Notes: generated by a model not told the origin, from the sequence alone. Positions 33,856-42,979 are shown, counted from the first letter of the stretch. The stretch is DNA of 64,000 nucleotides from Burkholderia metallica (GCF_902832845.1 NZ_CADFDB010000010.1:186001-250000), one strand, 5' to 3'. Program-made: numbers and translations.

Positions 33856-35351
33856 ACACCTTGCCTGCTTTCGACTGGGCGCTCAACCTGCTGATCGTGC
33901 AGGGCGCGATGGGTGCAATCGATACGCTCTATCACCACGAACTCACGCAGGATCTGCCGCACAGCCCGCGCGCGCGGCTCGAGCTGGCGATTCACGCGGT
34001 GCGTTCCGTGCTTTACGGTTTCGTGTTCGCATCGATCGCGCACGTCGCGTTTCACGGGGCATGGGTCGTGGCCGTCGCGGCGGTGGTGGTCGTCGAGGTC
34101 GGGCTGACGTTGTGGGATTTCGTCGTCGAGGACCGGAGCCGCAAGTTGCCGGCGACCGAGCGCGTGCTGCACACGCTGCTGGCCGTCAACGGCGGCGCGC
34201 TGTTCGGGATGATCGCGATGCAACTGGCCGCGTGGGCGCACGAGCCGACCGCGCTGCAGATGCTCGATCCCGGCTGGCGCGGCTGGGTGTTGAGCCTGTT
34301 TGCCGTTGGCGTGGCGGTATCGGGTATCCGCGACGGGATCGCGGCCTGCCGGATCGCCTGTCGCGCGCCGGCTGCCAATCCGTTCGCGGGACAGCCGCCG
34401 GGGAACGTGTTCGTGACCGGCGGGACCGGCTTCATCGGCGAAACGCTCGTGAACCAGCTGCTCGATGCGGGTCATGCGGTCACGTTGCTGGCGCGCGATC
34501 CGCTGCGCGCGGCCTACCTGTTTCGCGGCCGCGTGCGCAGCGTGACGTCCGTCGAACAGCTGCGGCCGCACGAGCGTTTCGACACGGTCATCAATCTCGC
34601 GGGTGCGCCGGTGCTGGGCGCGCGCTGGAGCAAGCGCCGCCAGGCGTTGCTGCTCGCCAGCCGGGTCGGTGTCACGGAATCGCTGATGCGCTGGGTCGAG
34701 ACCGCCGAGGTCAAGCCGCGCACGTGGATTCAGGCTTCGGCGATCGGCTACTACGGTGTGCGTCCCGCCGACGAGCGGCTCGACGAGCGCAGCAGCGCGG
34801 GCACCGGCTTCATGTCGGCGCTGTGTCGGCAGTGGGAGCAGTCCGCGCAACCGCTGGAGCGTCACGGCGTGCGCACGGTCGTGCTGAGGCTGGGCGTCGT
34901 GTTCGGCCCCGGCGGCGCGTTGCGCCCGATGCTGCTGCCGCATTACTTCGGGATGGGCGGCCGATTCGGCGACGGCGCGCAGGTGATGAGCTGGATCCAC
35001 CGCGACGACGTGCTGCGCATCGTCGCACGTGCGATTGGGCACCCGGACATGCGCGGCGTCTACAACGCGGTCGCACCCGCGCCGCTGACGCAGCGCGAAT
35101 TCGTGCAGGTCGTGTCGAAGGTGCTGCGGCGTCCGGCCTGGCTGCACGTGCCGGCCGCGCCGTTGCGCGTTGCGCTGGGCGAGATGGCCGGGCTGCTGGT
35201 GGACGGGCAGCGGGTGATGCCGGCGCGGCTGCATCAGGACGGATTCATGTTCCGGTTCCCGACGGCCGAATACGCGCTGCGTGACCTGACGAATCGGCCG
35301 CACGCGGATTTTCCGCGCACGGCCTGTCGTTTGCCCCGAGGTCGTGTATAA
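33852..35351 (+). CDS. membrane domain fused to TIGR01777 (YfcH-like) epimerase
   Basis: A 499-residue fusion. Residues 1-165 carry four membrane helices and an early His pair (DTLYHHELTQDLPHS). Residues 185-499 are a TIGR01777-family NAD(P)-binding epimerase: VFVTGGTGFIG (Gly190-Gly196), NLAGAPVLGARW, ASAIGYYG, and MSWIHRDDVLRI. The family has no settled function. Most members are ~300-residue soluble proteins, so the N-terminal membrane part is unusual. It is last in the operon, with ATGA overlap to the DUF393 gene. Confidence 0.9.
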   Translation: MNTLPAFDWALNLLIVQGAMGAIDTLYHHELTQDLPHSPRARLELAIHAVRSVLYGFVFASIAHVAFHGAWVVAVAAVVVVEVGLTLWDFVVEDRSRKLPATERVLHTLLAVNGGALFGMIAMQLAAWAHEPTALQMLDPGWRGWVLSLFAVGVAVSGIRDGIAACRIACRAPAANPFAGQPPGNVFVTGGTGFIGETLVNQLLDAGHAVTLLARDPLRAAYLFRGRVRSVTSVEQLRPHERFDTVINLAGAPVLGARWSKRRQALLLASRVGVTESLMRWVETAEVKPRTWIQASAIGYYGVRPADERLDERSSAGTGFMSALCRQWEQSAQPLERHGVRTVVLRLGVVFGPGGALRPMLLPHYFGMGGRFGDGAQVMSWIHRDDVLRIVARAIGHPDMRGVYNAVAPAPLTQREFVQVVSKVLRRPAWLHVPAAPLRVALGEMAGLLVDGQRVMPARLHQDGFMFRFPTAEYALRDLTNRPHADFPRTACRLPRGRV

Positions 35352-35423
35352 ATTCGGCGTGACCGCGTTCGGGACGTGTCGTGCGTCCCGGGCGCTCCGC
35401 ATCCGACCTCACAAGGAGACAGC

Positions 35424-36047
35424 ATGCTGCGCATCCTCGGCAAGATTCCTTCCATCAACGTCCGCAAGGTGCTGTGGCTGTGCACCGAACTGAACCTGCC
35501 GTTCGAACAGGAAGACTGGGGCGCGGGCTTTCGCACGACCAACGATCCGGCCTATCTCGCGCTGAATCCGAACGGGCTCGTGCCGGTCATCAAGGACGAC
35601 GATTTCGTGCTCTGGGAGTCGAACACGATCATCCGCTACCTCGCGAACCGCTATGGCGGCGACGCGCTCTATCCGGCCGAGCCGCACGCGCGCGCGCGGG
35701 TCGATCAATGGATCGACTGGCAGGGCGCCGACCTGAACCGCTCATGGGTCGGCGCGTTCCTCGGCCTCGTGCGCAAATCGCCCGATCATCAGGATCCGGC
35801 CGGCATCGCGCAGTCGATCGCGGGCTGGACGAAGCACATGCAGGTGCTGAATGCGCACCTCGAAGCGACCGGTGCATACGTGGCCGGCAACCGCTTCACG
35901 CTCGCGGACATTCCGATCGGCCTGTCGGTGAACCGCTGGTTCGGCACGCCGTTCGAGCATCCGGATTTCCCGGCGGTGTCGCGCTATATCGAGCGACTCG
36001 CGACGCGCGAAGGCTTCCAGAAGTACGCCGGCAGCGCGAACCCGTGA
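35424..36047 (+). CDS. glutathione S-transferase family protein
   Basis: The 207-residue protein begins [33 protein letters not shown], with a Ser in the first active-site loop (SINVRKV) as in beta/theta-like GSTs. [24 protein letters not shown] gives the cis-Pro and Glu-Ser glutathione contact, and the helical C-terminal domain follows. CAAGGAGA precedes the ATG. It lies 72 bases after the redox membrane operon on the same strand, so it may be read through from it, but it has its own ribosome-binding site and space for a promoter. It shares little with the GST at 18284. Confidence 0.92.
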   Translation: MLRILGKIPSINVRKVLWLCTELNLPFEQEDWGAGFRTTNDPAYLALNPNGLVPVIKDDDFVLWESNTIIRYLANRYGGDALYPAEPHARARVDQWIDWQGADLNRSWVGAFLGLVRKSPDHQDPAGIAQSIAGWTKHMQVLNAHLEATGAYVAGNRFTLADIPIGLSVNRWFGTPFEHPDFPAVSRYIERLATREGFQKYAGSANP

Positions 36048-36063
36048 TGCGTGCCGGATGATG

Positions 36064-36100
36064 CATGACGCGGCGGCGCGGCAAGCCCCGCCGCGTCATG
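36064..36100. terminator. 13-bp perfect hairpin between convergent genes
   Basis: CATGACGCGGCGG at 36064-36076 pairs with CCGCCGCGTCATG at 36088-36100. It lies between the GST and serine hydrolase stops and has no T-tract. Long perfect symmetry supports a bidirectional terminator. Confidence 0.55.
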
Positions 36101-36136
36101 GCCGGCATCGAGAGCCCGCGAGCCCGATGTCGGCGT

Positions 36137-37567
36137 TCACGCGCCGGGCGCCGGCACCGCGTCGAGCACGCGCGCGAGAAACGCCTCGTGATTCCACGCG
36201 GATTCCGGCCGCGACAGCCCGAGCCGCACGACCACCAGTTGACGGCTCGGCACCACGCTCACGAACTGGCCTTCATGGCCGACCGCATGAAACGCGTCGG
36301 CCGGCATCGCGACCGCATGCGGATCGCGATCGTTGAACGGTTCCGGCACCTTGACCCACAGCTGCGCGCCGTACTCCTGGCGCGACGATTGCGGCGTCGG
36401 CCGCGTCAGGTAGCGCACCCAGCCTTCCGGCAGCAGGCGCTGCCCGTCCCACACGCCGTCCTGCAGCAGCAACTGCCCGAAGCGCGCCCAGTCGCGTGCA
36501 CTTGCGTACAGGTACGACGGACTGACGAGCGTGCCGGACGCATCGGGCTCGAACACCGCGCTGCGCATCCCGAGCGGCGCGAACAGCGCGCGGCGCGGAA
36601 ACGCAAGATAGTCGGCCTCGCTGCCGCCCAGCGCTTCGCGCATCACGCGCGCGACGATCGCACTCGTGCCGCTCGAGTATGCCCACTGCGTGCCGGGTGT
36701 CGCGGCGAGCGGCTTCGCGGACGCGAAGCGCGCGGTATCAGGGTGCGCATACAGCATCAACACGACGTCGGACAGCGGGTCGTCGTAGTCTTCGTTGAAT
36801 TGCAGGCCGCTCGTCATCCGCAGCAGCTCGTCGAGCGTGATCGCCGCGCGCGGATCGCCGTTGCCGCGCCATTCGGGCAGCAGCGCGGACGCATCGGGCG
36901 TCAGCTTGTGCTGCGCGACGAGCGCGCCGACCAGCGCGGCCGTCACGGTCTTCGTCATCGACCAGCCGGGCAGCGGCATGTCGGCCGTGAAGCCGGGCGC
37001 GTAGCGCTCGGCGATCACCTGGCCGCGCCACATCACGACCACCGCGCGCGTGCGCCGCGGCCGTGCCGGATCGGGCTCGTCGAACGCGCTATCGAGTGCG
37101 GTCTGCAGCTTCTGCGCGTCAATGCCGGCGGGCGGCACGGCCGGCGCAGGTTGCGCGGGCGGCGAATCGGCAAACGGCGGCAACGCGGCGGGCAAACCGG
37201 CCGGGAGTGCGACCGCGGCCGCGGCAGAGCCGGGCGACTGCCCGATCGCGAGCGTGCAGCCGAGCCCGGGACGGAAGTCGGCTTCGCGCTCGGCGAAGCC
37301 TGCGAACGTCGCCGTCGCACGATGATGGTCGGGATCGATCGACGGGCGCACCAGTTTCAGCAGCGGATGCACGCCGGCCATGATGTCGACGTCGATCACG
37401 GACGTCGCCGGGCGGCCCGATACGTACACGCCCGAACACAGCGCCTTCGCCGCATAGCCGGTCGCGATCGGCGCGAGCCGGGACAGCATGTAGCCCGTAT
37501 AGCCGATCGCGGCGACGGCCGCGAGCGCGACGCCGCGCAGGATCAGCTTCTTGAAGGGGATCGTCAT
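36137..37567 (-). CDS. class C beta-lactamase-like serine hydrolase, membrane-anchored
   Basis: The 476-residue protein has an N-terminal membrane helix (about 8-28), a ~120-residue spacer with a Pro/Ala-rich linker, and a beta-lactamase/transpeptidase-like domain. PGWSMTKTVTAALVG carries the SxxK pair (Ser203, Lys206), and TQWAYSSGTS supplies the Tyr motif. This resembles 6-aminohexanoate-dimer hydrolases and EstB-type esterases more than true AmpC. It probably faces the periplasm and cleaves an ester or amide; the substrate is unknown. ATG 37567 gives the clean membrane anchor. Confidence 0.88.
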   Translation of the reverse strand: MTIPFKKLILRGVALAAVAAIGYTGYMLSRLAPIATGYAAKALCSGVYVSGRPATSVIDVDIMAGVHPLLKLVRPSIDPDHHRATATFAGFAEREADFRPGLGCTLAIGQSPGSAAAAVALPAGLPAALPPFADSPPAQPAPAVPPAGIDAQKLQTALDSAFDEPDPARPRRTRAVVVMWRGQVIAERYAPGFTADMPLPGWSMTKTVTAALVGALVAQHKLTPDASALLPEWRGNGDPRAAITLDELLRMTSGLQFNEDYDDPLSDVVLMLYAHPDTARFASAKPLAATPGTQWAYSSGTSAIVARVMREALGGSEADYLAFPRRALFAPLGMRSAVFEPDASGTLVSPSYLYASARDWARFGQLLLQDGVWDGQRLLPEGWVRYLTRPTPQSSRQEYGAQLWVKVPEPFNDRDPHAVAMPADAFHAVGHEGQFVSVVPSRQLVVVRLGLSRPESAWNHEAFLARVLDAVPAPGA

Positions 37568-37829
37568 GCGCGAGCGTCCTCGGTGGTATGCCGGCAGGCA
37601 GCGATCAGGCAGTGTCGCAGGTTCCGGCGATGCGTTGCAATCGCGGCGGCGTGACGCGCGAGGGCGGCCCGGCAGCGGCCGGTGCGCGACGCGTCGTGCA
37701 TTCCGCGTTCCGCGTAACGATTCGGCCACCATCGCACGGTGAACGAGTTGGCATCGGTCCCGCCGTCGGCCGATAATCGTCCGGCATCGCTTGCCCACTC
37801 TCCCAGTCCAACCGTTATCGGAAAACGCC

Positions 37830-38249
37830 ATGTCCTACGACAACAACAACCCGTTCGCCAAAATCCTGCGCGGCGAACTGCCGTGCGTGAAGGTCGCGGA
37901 AGACGACGCGACCCTCGCGATCATGGACCTCATGCCGCAGGCCGACGGCCACGTGCTCGTGATTCCGAAGGAGCCGGCCGCGCAGATCTTCGAGCTGTCC
38001 GGCGACGCCGCCGCGGCAGGCATCCGCATGACGCAGCGCGTCGCCGCAGCGGTGCGCGCGGCGCTCGAGCCGGACGGCGTGTTCATCGGCCAGTTCAACG
38101 GCGCGGCAGCCGGCCAGACCGTTCCGCACGTGCACTTCCACGTGATCCCGCGCTGGGAAGGCGCCGAGTTGCGCATGCATGCGCGCGAGATCGCCGATGC
38201 GGCGACGCTCGAAACGCTCGCGCAGCGCATTCGCGCGCGCTTCGTGTAA
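37830..38249 (+). CDS. HIT-family nucleotide hydrolase
   Basis: The 139-residue protein has the HIT fold. The histidine triad reads HVHFHVIP (His100, His102, His104), where the middle His is the nucleophile, and the N-terminal FAKILRGELPCVKVAEDD is typical of Hint-like enzymes. These hydrolyse nucleoside phosphoramidates or dinucleotides. GGAAAACGCC precedes the ATG at 37830 without a strong ribosome-binding site. It is a single gene that diverges from the serine hydrolase across 262 bases. Confidence 0.93.
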   Translation: MSYDNNNPFAKILRGELPCVKVAEDDATLAIMDLMPQADGHVLVIPKEPAAQIFELSGDAAAAGIRMTQRVAAAVRAALEPDGVFIGQFNGAAAGQTVPHVHFHVIPRWEGAELRMHAREIADAATLETLAQRIRARFV

Positions 38250-38508
38250 CGCGCCGGTCGCGGGCGGCGTGGTCCGATTACGCACGCCGCAACGGTCGGC
38301 CGCCGCGCCGTCGACTGTTTCAGCGGTCATGCGAGGTAACACGTGTAACCGCCGGCGAAACTCGGCCCGGCCCACCCGGCGCTAGACTCGGCGCATTGTT
38401 TCATCGAGCGACAGGAAGGGCGAATCGCCTCTTCGTGCCGGCCGCCGCAGCCCGCGGCGGCGCGGCTTTCGCGAGGTGCCATTCGACTTTCGCGCCGGGA
38501 ATCGAGCC

Positions 38509-38673
38509 ATGTCCAGACTTCTCATCACGCTTGCCCTGATCGGCGGCCTGTCCGGCTGCTACGTCGCGCCGCCGTACGGCTACGCGCCAGCGCCGGCCTA
38601 CTACGGCTATGCGCCGGCGTATTACGCGCCGCCCGTCAGCGTCGGGATCGGCGGCAACTTCCGCATCCGCTGA
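38509..38673 (+). CDS. very small Tyr-rich lipoprotein
   Basis: A 54-residue product, MSRLLITLALIGGLSGC and onward, with lipobox LSGC at Cys17 and a mature part of only ~37 residues made of Tyr/Pro/Ala repeats (YGYAPAPAYYGYAP), ending GGNFRIR. It is predicted to be lipid-anchored in the envelope. The function is unknown; similar micro-lipoproteins are frequent in Burkholderia. The start was chosen for the signal peptide. A GC hairpin-rich 258-base stretch precedes it. Confidence 0.7.
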   Translation: MSRLLITLALIGGLSGCYVAPPYGYAPAPAYYGYAPAYYAPPVSVGIGGNFRIR

Positions 38674-38838
38674 TCCGGCACCGCGCGCATCGGGCGCTGG
38701 CCACATCGGGCCGGCGCGCCGCGTTGCGCCGGACGTTCATCGCGGATTCGCTCGCCGCATGACGGCGGTGGGCGGCGCAGCGTGCGCGCGGTTCCTATAC
38801 TTCACAGGAAAACGCATTCCGCGTCCGGTGAGGCAGTC

Positions 38839-39498
38839 ATGACAGTCACCCGCAAGGTCGCCGTCCTGTCGGGCATTTCCACGCTTGTCTATCTGGGGCT
38901 CGCCGTGCTCGGCAGCGGCGGGTTCGCGGCGTTCTTTTCGCATCCGCCGCTGACCGTCCTCGTCGTCGCGACGTTCGCGATGGCCGTCGCCGCGATGTTC
39001 ACCGAAGGCAACCTGAGCAGCGGCGAGCGCGAGAACCGCGACAACCGCTGGGTGCTCGCCGCGTTTGCAGTGAGCGGCTTCCTGCTCGCTTACCTGCCCG
39101 CGCTGACCGACCGGCTCGATGTCTGGACCTTCGGCGGCGACGCGGTGCGCTGGACCGGCGTCGCGCTGTACGTCGCGGGCGGCGTGCTGCGCATCTGGCC
39201 CGTATTCGTGCTCGGCAAGCGCTTCAGCGGGCTCGTTGCGATCCAGCCGGGCCATACGCTCGCGACCGACGGCATCTATCGGCGCATCCGCAATCCGAGC
39301 TATCTCGGCCTGATCGTCAATTCGGTCGGCTGGGCGCTCGCGTTCCGCTCGGGCGTCGGCCTGCTGCTGGTCGTGCTGACGATGGTGCCGCTCGTCGCGC
39401 GCATCCGCTCCGAGGAAGTGCTGCTGCGTGCGCAATTCGGCGCCGAATACGACGCATATTGCGCGCGGACCTGGCGGCTGCTCCCCGGCATGTACTGA
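38839..39498 (+). CDS. ICMT-family membrane methyltransferase
   Basis: The 219-residue protein has about five membrane helices and the isoprenylcysteine-carboxyl-methyltransferase (PEMT/ICMT) C-terminal signature: GHTLATDGIYRRIRNPSYLGLIVNSVGWAL, then EEVLLRAQFGAEYDAYCARTWRLLPGMY. It likely transfers a methyl group from S-adenosylmethionine to a lipid-like substrate in the membrane. Bacterial members lack prenylated protein targets and their substrates are largely unknown. ATG 38839 leads straight into the first helix. It is transcribed alone. Confidence 0.88.
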   Translation: MTVTRKVAVLSGISTLVYLGLAVLGSGGFAAFFSHPPLTVLVVATFAMAVAAMFTEGNLSSGERENRDNRWVLAAFAVSGFLLAYLPALTDRLDVWTFGGDAVRWTGVALYVAGGVLRIWPVFVLGKRFSGLVAIQPGHTLATDGIYRRIRNPSYLGLIVNSVGWALAFRSGVGLLLVVLTMVPLVARIRSEEVLLRAQFGAEYDAYCARTWRLLPGMY

Positions 39499-39877
39499 CC
39501 CTTTCGTTTGTTTCCCGCTCGTTGCTGTCGCGGCTCGCCCACGATCCGTTCCCGATGTGTTGCCACGTGTGTCGCAAACGGGAGACGCCGCGCCCGGCCG
39601 CCTCTCTGTCCGGCCCAGCCTGACCATCGTCGAAGCCAATACCGGCGCGGGTTTGCGGGCATTCCGGTGCCTGGGTTCGAGCTTGCGTATTCGTAAACAA
39701 CTTGTTACCAGAATGTCGACAGCAAGGATGCGGGACCGGTGCTATTCTTCGCCGCAAGCTCAATGAAATGAATTGGTCCGCGGTTCGGCACAATGCCTTA
39801 TCCGACGTCGATCGATTCAGATCGTCGTACCGAGCGGACCTTCAATAACCAGATTGCGAACAAGGAAGAATACGGGA
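39499..39877. other. 379-base intergenic region
   Basis: Lower GC toward its right end, with CAAGGAAGAATACGGGA as the leader of the glycine-zipper gene. I see no terminator or coding sequence that I can support; it most likely holds the promoter of the next gene. Confidence 0.5.
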
Positions 39878-40312
39878 ATGTGGAAGAAAATCGCCCCCGC
39901 TCTCGTCGTCGCCGCGCTGACCGGCACGACTGCTCTGCCGGCTCTGGCAGGTGACATGAACAACGCGCTTGGCGGCGCGCTCGGCGGGGTAGCCGGCGCA
40001 GCGGTCGGCGGTGCGCTCGGCGGCAGCACGGGCTCGGTGATCGGCGGCGCCATCGGCGGCGGCGCGGGCGGCGCGGTGACGTCGAACCGTCGCGAGCGCA
40101 CCGGTGCCATCATCGGCGGCGCGCTCGGCGGCGGTGCGGGTACCGCGGCCGGCAACGCGATGGGCGGCCGCACGGGCGGCCTGCTGGGTGCGGCCGTCGG
40201 CGGCGGCGCCGGCGCGGCGCTCGGCGGCAACATGTCGCGCAGCTCGTACGAGCGCGACCACGGCGGCGGCTATCGCCACCGCAAGCATCGCCACCATCGC
40301 GACTGGGACTGA
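39878..40312 (+). CDS. glycine-zipper periplasmic protein
   Basis: The 144-residue product has a signal peptide (cleavage after PALA, near residue 24) and is almost wholly built from GGALGG/GGAIGG-type glycine-zipper repeats (about residues 30-118). The tail is His/Arg-rich (YRHRKHRHHRDWD). Glycine-zipper proteins oligomerise in or at membranes. Unlike the one at 12812 it has no lipobox. The His-rich end could bind metal, which is inference. AAGGAAGA precedes ATG 39878. A terminator follows ~100 bases after the stop. Confidence 0.82.
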   Translation: MWKKIAPALVVAALTGTTALPALAGDMNNALGGALGGVAGAAVGGALGGSTGSVIGGAIGGGAGGAVTSNRRERTGAIIGGALGGGAGTAAGNAMGGRTGGLLGAAVGGGAGAALGGNMSRSSYERDHGGGYRHRKHRHHRDWD

Positions 40313-41186
40313 TCGCCGCGGGCGCGGCACGGTGCGCGAATGGCGCACCGGCGCGCCGACGGCGTCGGTACCCGACGCGAAATTCGGCCCGGCGGCCTGC
40401 CGGGCCGCCATCGCCGGCCAGACCGGCGATTTTTTCGGCTTCGACAGCCACTGCCGGATGCCCGGATCGACGGGCCGGCACGTTTCCCGCCTCGCTGTAT
40501 TTCTCCGTTTTCCGACTCCATCCTCCATCGTCACTCGCGACCGAATGCGTCCACGTAGGTCGATCTCATGCGCGTTCCACGTTCGATGTTCGTTGGCCCG
40601 GTTCGGCCCGGCCGGACGGCGGCACATGATCGACGGGGTGCGGCTTGCTGCCGTGCGCGATGCGTCGCTCGCCAATTCGTATCACCGGACGTATCGCGAC
40701 GACCCGCATGGCCGCAGCTTCTCGCCGGCACGCGTCGAGCGTTCCGGAACGCATATGCATTGCCCGTGCCGTCAGGATTTCCCTGATAGCCAGGCCAACG
40801 TGCCGGGCTTCCTTACCGCCTGTCGCGGCTGCCCGATGGTAGTGGGAAATCGAATGGAATCCATCGCAACATTTAATTGGTCGATTGCGAACCACTTCGC
40901 TATCGTCGGCGATGCTCGCGTACGGTATCGCACCGTGCCGCTGGCCGCGCCTCGCCGCATGGATCGCGAGCGCCACGGCCCGGTCGCCGGCCCCACCACC
41001 ATGGGCCGCCGCGTCCGCTGAACCGGACGAACCCGTCGCGAAGCCTGGCCGACCGAACGAAGGCGCGTGCGCCTTCAAGCCACCCCGGCAACGATATCCC
41101 GCCGCCGCATGCGTGCCTCACGCGCGTGCATGCCGCCCGATGCCGTTGGCGCCCGGGGCCGGACCAACCCATTGCCTGGATGCACT
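40313..41186. other. 874-base region without a supported gene
   Basis: The left end holds the terminator of the glycine-zipper gene. The rest has several short open frames of Arg/His-rich composition on both strands, none with a good ribosome-binding site or a recognisable protein. An A/T-richer patch near 40845-40915 may be part of the upstream region of the ureidoglycine aminohydrolase gene. Confidence 0.5.
40410..40435 (+). terminator. rho-independent terminator after the glycine-zipper gene
   Basis: ATCGCCGG-CCAGA-CCGGCGAT followed by five further T residues. A second GC hairpin (GGCCCGGC with GCCGGGCC) lies directly before it. Confidence 0.85.
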
Positions 41187-42023
41187 ATGTCTAAGACAAC
41201 GTATTACGCGCCGCATGGCGGCCACCCGCCGCAGACCGATCTGCTGACGGATCGCGCGATGTTCACCGAGGCGTACGCGGTGATCCCGAAGGGTGTGATG
41301 CGCGACATCGTCACGAGCTGGCTGCCGTTCTGGACGAACACGCGCCTGTGGGTGATCGCTCGCCCGCTGTCGGGTTTCGCCGAAACCTTCTCGCAGTACA
41401 TCGTCGAAGTGAACCCGGGCGGCGGCAGCGACAAGCCCGAGCAGGACAAGAACGCCGAAGCCGTGCTGTTCGTCGTCGAAGGCGAAGCCGAGCTGACGCT
41501 GCAGGGCACGAAGCACGTGCTGAAGCCGGGCGGCTATGCGTTCATTCCGCCGGGCGCGGACTGGACGCTGCACAACGTCAGCGATGCCGCGGTGCGTTTC
41601 CACTGGGTACGCAAGCACTACCAGGCCGTCGACGGCATTCCGCTGCCGGAAGCGTTCGTGACCAACGAGCAGGACGTCGAGCCGATCCCGATGCCGGGCA
41701 CCAACGGCGCATGGGTGACGACGCGCTTCGTCGACATGAGCGACATGCGTCACGACATGCACGTGAACATCGTGACGTTCGAGCCGGGCGGCGTGATTCC
41801 GTTCGCCGAAACGCACGTGATGGAGCACGGGCTGTACGTGCTCGAAGGCAAGGCGGTGTATCGGCTGAATCAGGACTGGGTCGAGGTGGAGGCGGGCGAC
41901 TTCATGTGGCTGCGCGCATTCTGCCCGCAGGCATGCTATTCGGGTGGGCCTGGGCGCTTCCGTTACCTGCTTTACAAAGACGTGAACCGTCACATGAACC
42001 TGTTGCTGAATCCGGCGCGATAA
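41187..42023 (+). CDS. allE: (S)-ureidoglycine aminohydrolase
   Basis: The 278-residue bicupin enzyme hydrolyses S-ureidoglycine to S-ureidoglycolate and ammonia in purine/allantoin breakdown. The sequence starts MSKTTYYAPHGGHPPQTDLLTDRAMFTEAYAVIPKGVMRDIVTS, matching AllE/YlbA. The metal-binding second cupin is seen in EPGGVIPFAETHVMEHGLYVLEGKAVYRLN (Glu, His and His ligands). No other allantoin genes lie in the window, and its upstream region is long. The ribosome-binding site is weak. A strong terminator follows. Confidence 0.92.
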   Translation: MSKTTYYAPHGGHPPQTDLLTDRAMFTEAYAVIPKGVMRDIVTSWLPFWTNTRLWVIARPLSGFAETFSQYIVEVNPGGGSDKPEQDKNAEAVLFVVEGEAELTLQGTKHVLKPGGYAFIPPGADWTLHNVSDAAVRFHWVRKHYQAVDGIPLPEAFVTNEQDVEPIPMPGTNGAWVTTRFVDMSDMRHDMHVNIVTFEPGGVIPFAETHVMEHGLYVLEGKAVYRLNQDWVEVEAGDFMWLRAFCPQACYSGGPGRFRYLLYKDVNRHMNLLLNPAR

Positions 42024-42408
42024 GCGTCGTTCGAGCAGTTGGATGTGAGAAAGCCCGCCGGCGAATGTCGGCGGGATTTTTTTTGGACTATTCGTGGGTC
42101 GATGGGGGTGTCGCTTGCCGACCGAGGCTGTGTGCAAGCACGTTACTCGGCGTCGGCGGGCGCAGATCCGTGCCGCATTTTGCGAAACGAGCAAGAGGTA
42201 GCCTCACTTGACCTCGACTGTCTTCGCGTGCGTGCGGCTTGCCATGAAGCGCACACGACGCGATTCGATGGTGCGGTCTGCTTTCGATACCGTGTGCCAG
42301 CTTCGATCAGTCCACCGATGTCAGATCAATATCGAGCAGTTATAATTCGGAGTACATATCTAGTGCTGCATTCGCACAGCAACGGAAGCGTCGCTTCTCA
42401 CCCCTTCT
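42024..42408. other. 385-base intergenic region
   Basis: After the allE terminator the sequence turns lower in GC. A TATAAT hexamer lies at 42341-42346 on the plus strand but without a matching -35 or a downstream plus-strand gene. No coding sequence is supported. Confidence 0.45.
42054..42084 (+). terminator. rho-independent terminator of allE
   Basis: CCCGCCG-N8-CGGCGGG followed by A and eight T residues, 30 bases after the stop. Confidence 0.92.
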
Positions 42409-42906
42409 CTAGATTTTCACCGAACGGCTATCCTGCGGTTTCCTGCGAAGATAAAGCGCTTGAGCGATCAGCCCCAGAACGAGCGCGACGAGGAGCGCGG
42501 CTTGGGCACCGAGAAGCAGTGGCGACTTCGGATCGCTGACCAGCGGATGTCCGTCGGGCACACGCTTCAGTATTTCGGTAACCGTGGGAACCATCAGCAC
42601 GAACGCCGTCAACGTCAGACAGAAGGTTTCCAGGTAGAGACCGGCTCGACCGGGCAGCGGCAGATACGCAACGCCATATCCAGCCAGTAGCAGCACGACG
42701 GCCCCGACGCCGATGACGTAGCCGATACCTTGATGCGCTATGGCGAACACGGTCAGAGAACCAATCAACATGGTGACGAAGTACACTCTCCCGGCAACGG
42801 ACCGCGGAACGATCCTGCCGTAACGCGCGAACATGTACACGGCCATGGGGATCGCGGGTAGACTGCCGAGAGTGTGTATCCAGCCGAGCGGCGAAATTCC
42901 AAACAT
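42409..42906 (-). CDS. small membrane protein in low-GC islet
   Basis: The 165-residue product has four to five hydrophobic helices (GWIHTLGSLPAIPMAVYMFARYG, VYFVTMLIGSLTVFAIAHQG, VIGVGAVVLLLAGYGVAYLPL, LETFCLTLTAFVLMVPTVTEI, and a last one near 140-155). I do not recognise a family; the pattern loosely recalls DUF2306-like proteins. Base composition is clearly lower in GC than the neighbours. It diverges from an AraC regulator with 73 bases between, so that regulator is its likely controller. Confidence 0.75.
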   Translation of the reverse strand: MFGISPLGWIHTLGSLPAIPMAVYMFARYGRIVPRSVAGRVYFVTMLIGSLTVFAIAHQGIGYVIGVGAVVLLLAGYGVAYLPLPGRAGLYLETFCLTLTAFVLMVPTVTEILKRVPDGHPLVSDPKSPLLLGAQAALLVALVLGLIAQALYLRRKPQDSRSVKI

Positions 42907-42979
42907 GGTTCCAGTCCTTTGCTTGCGTGATTTCGTTGGTTGTCGACGCTTACTTTAGGCTCACGAAACCCGAATTGAC

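Noticed and set aside
40566-41078. 170-codon minus-strand frame in the gap before allE
   Set aside because: Composition is Ala/Arg/His-rich without a recognisable domain, start context or signal, and several overlapping frames look alike.
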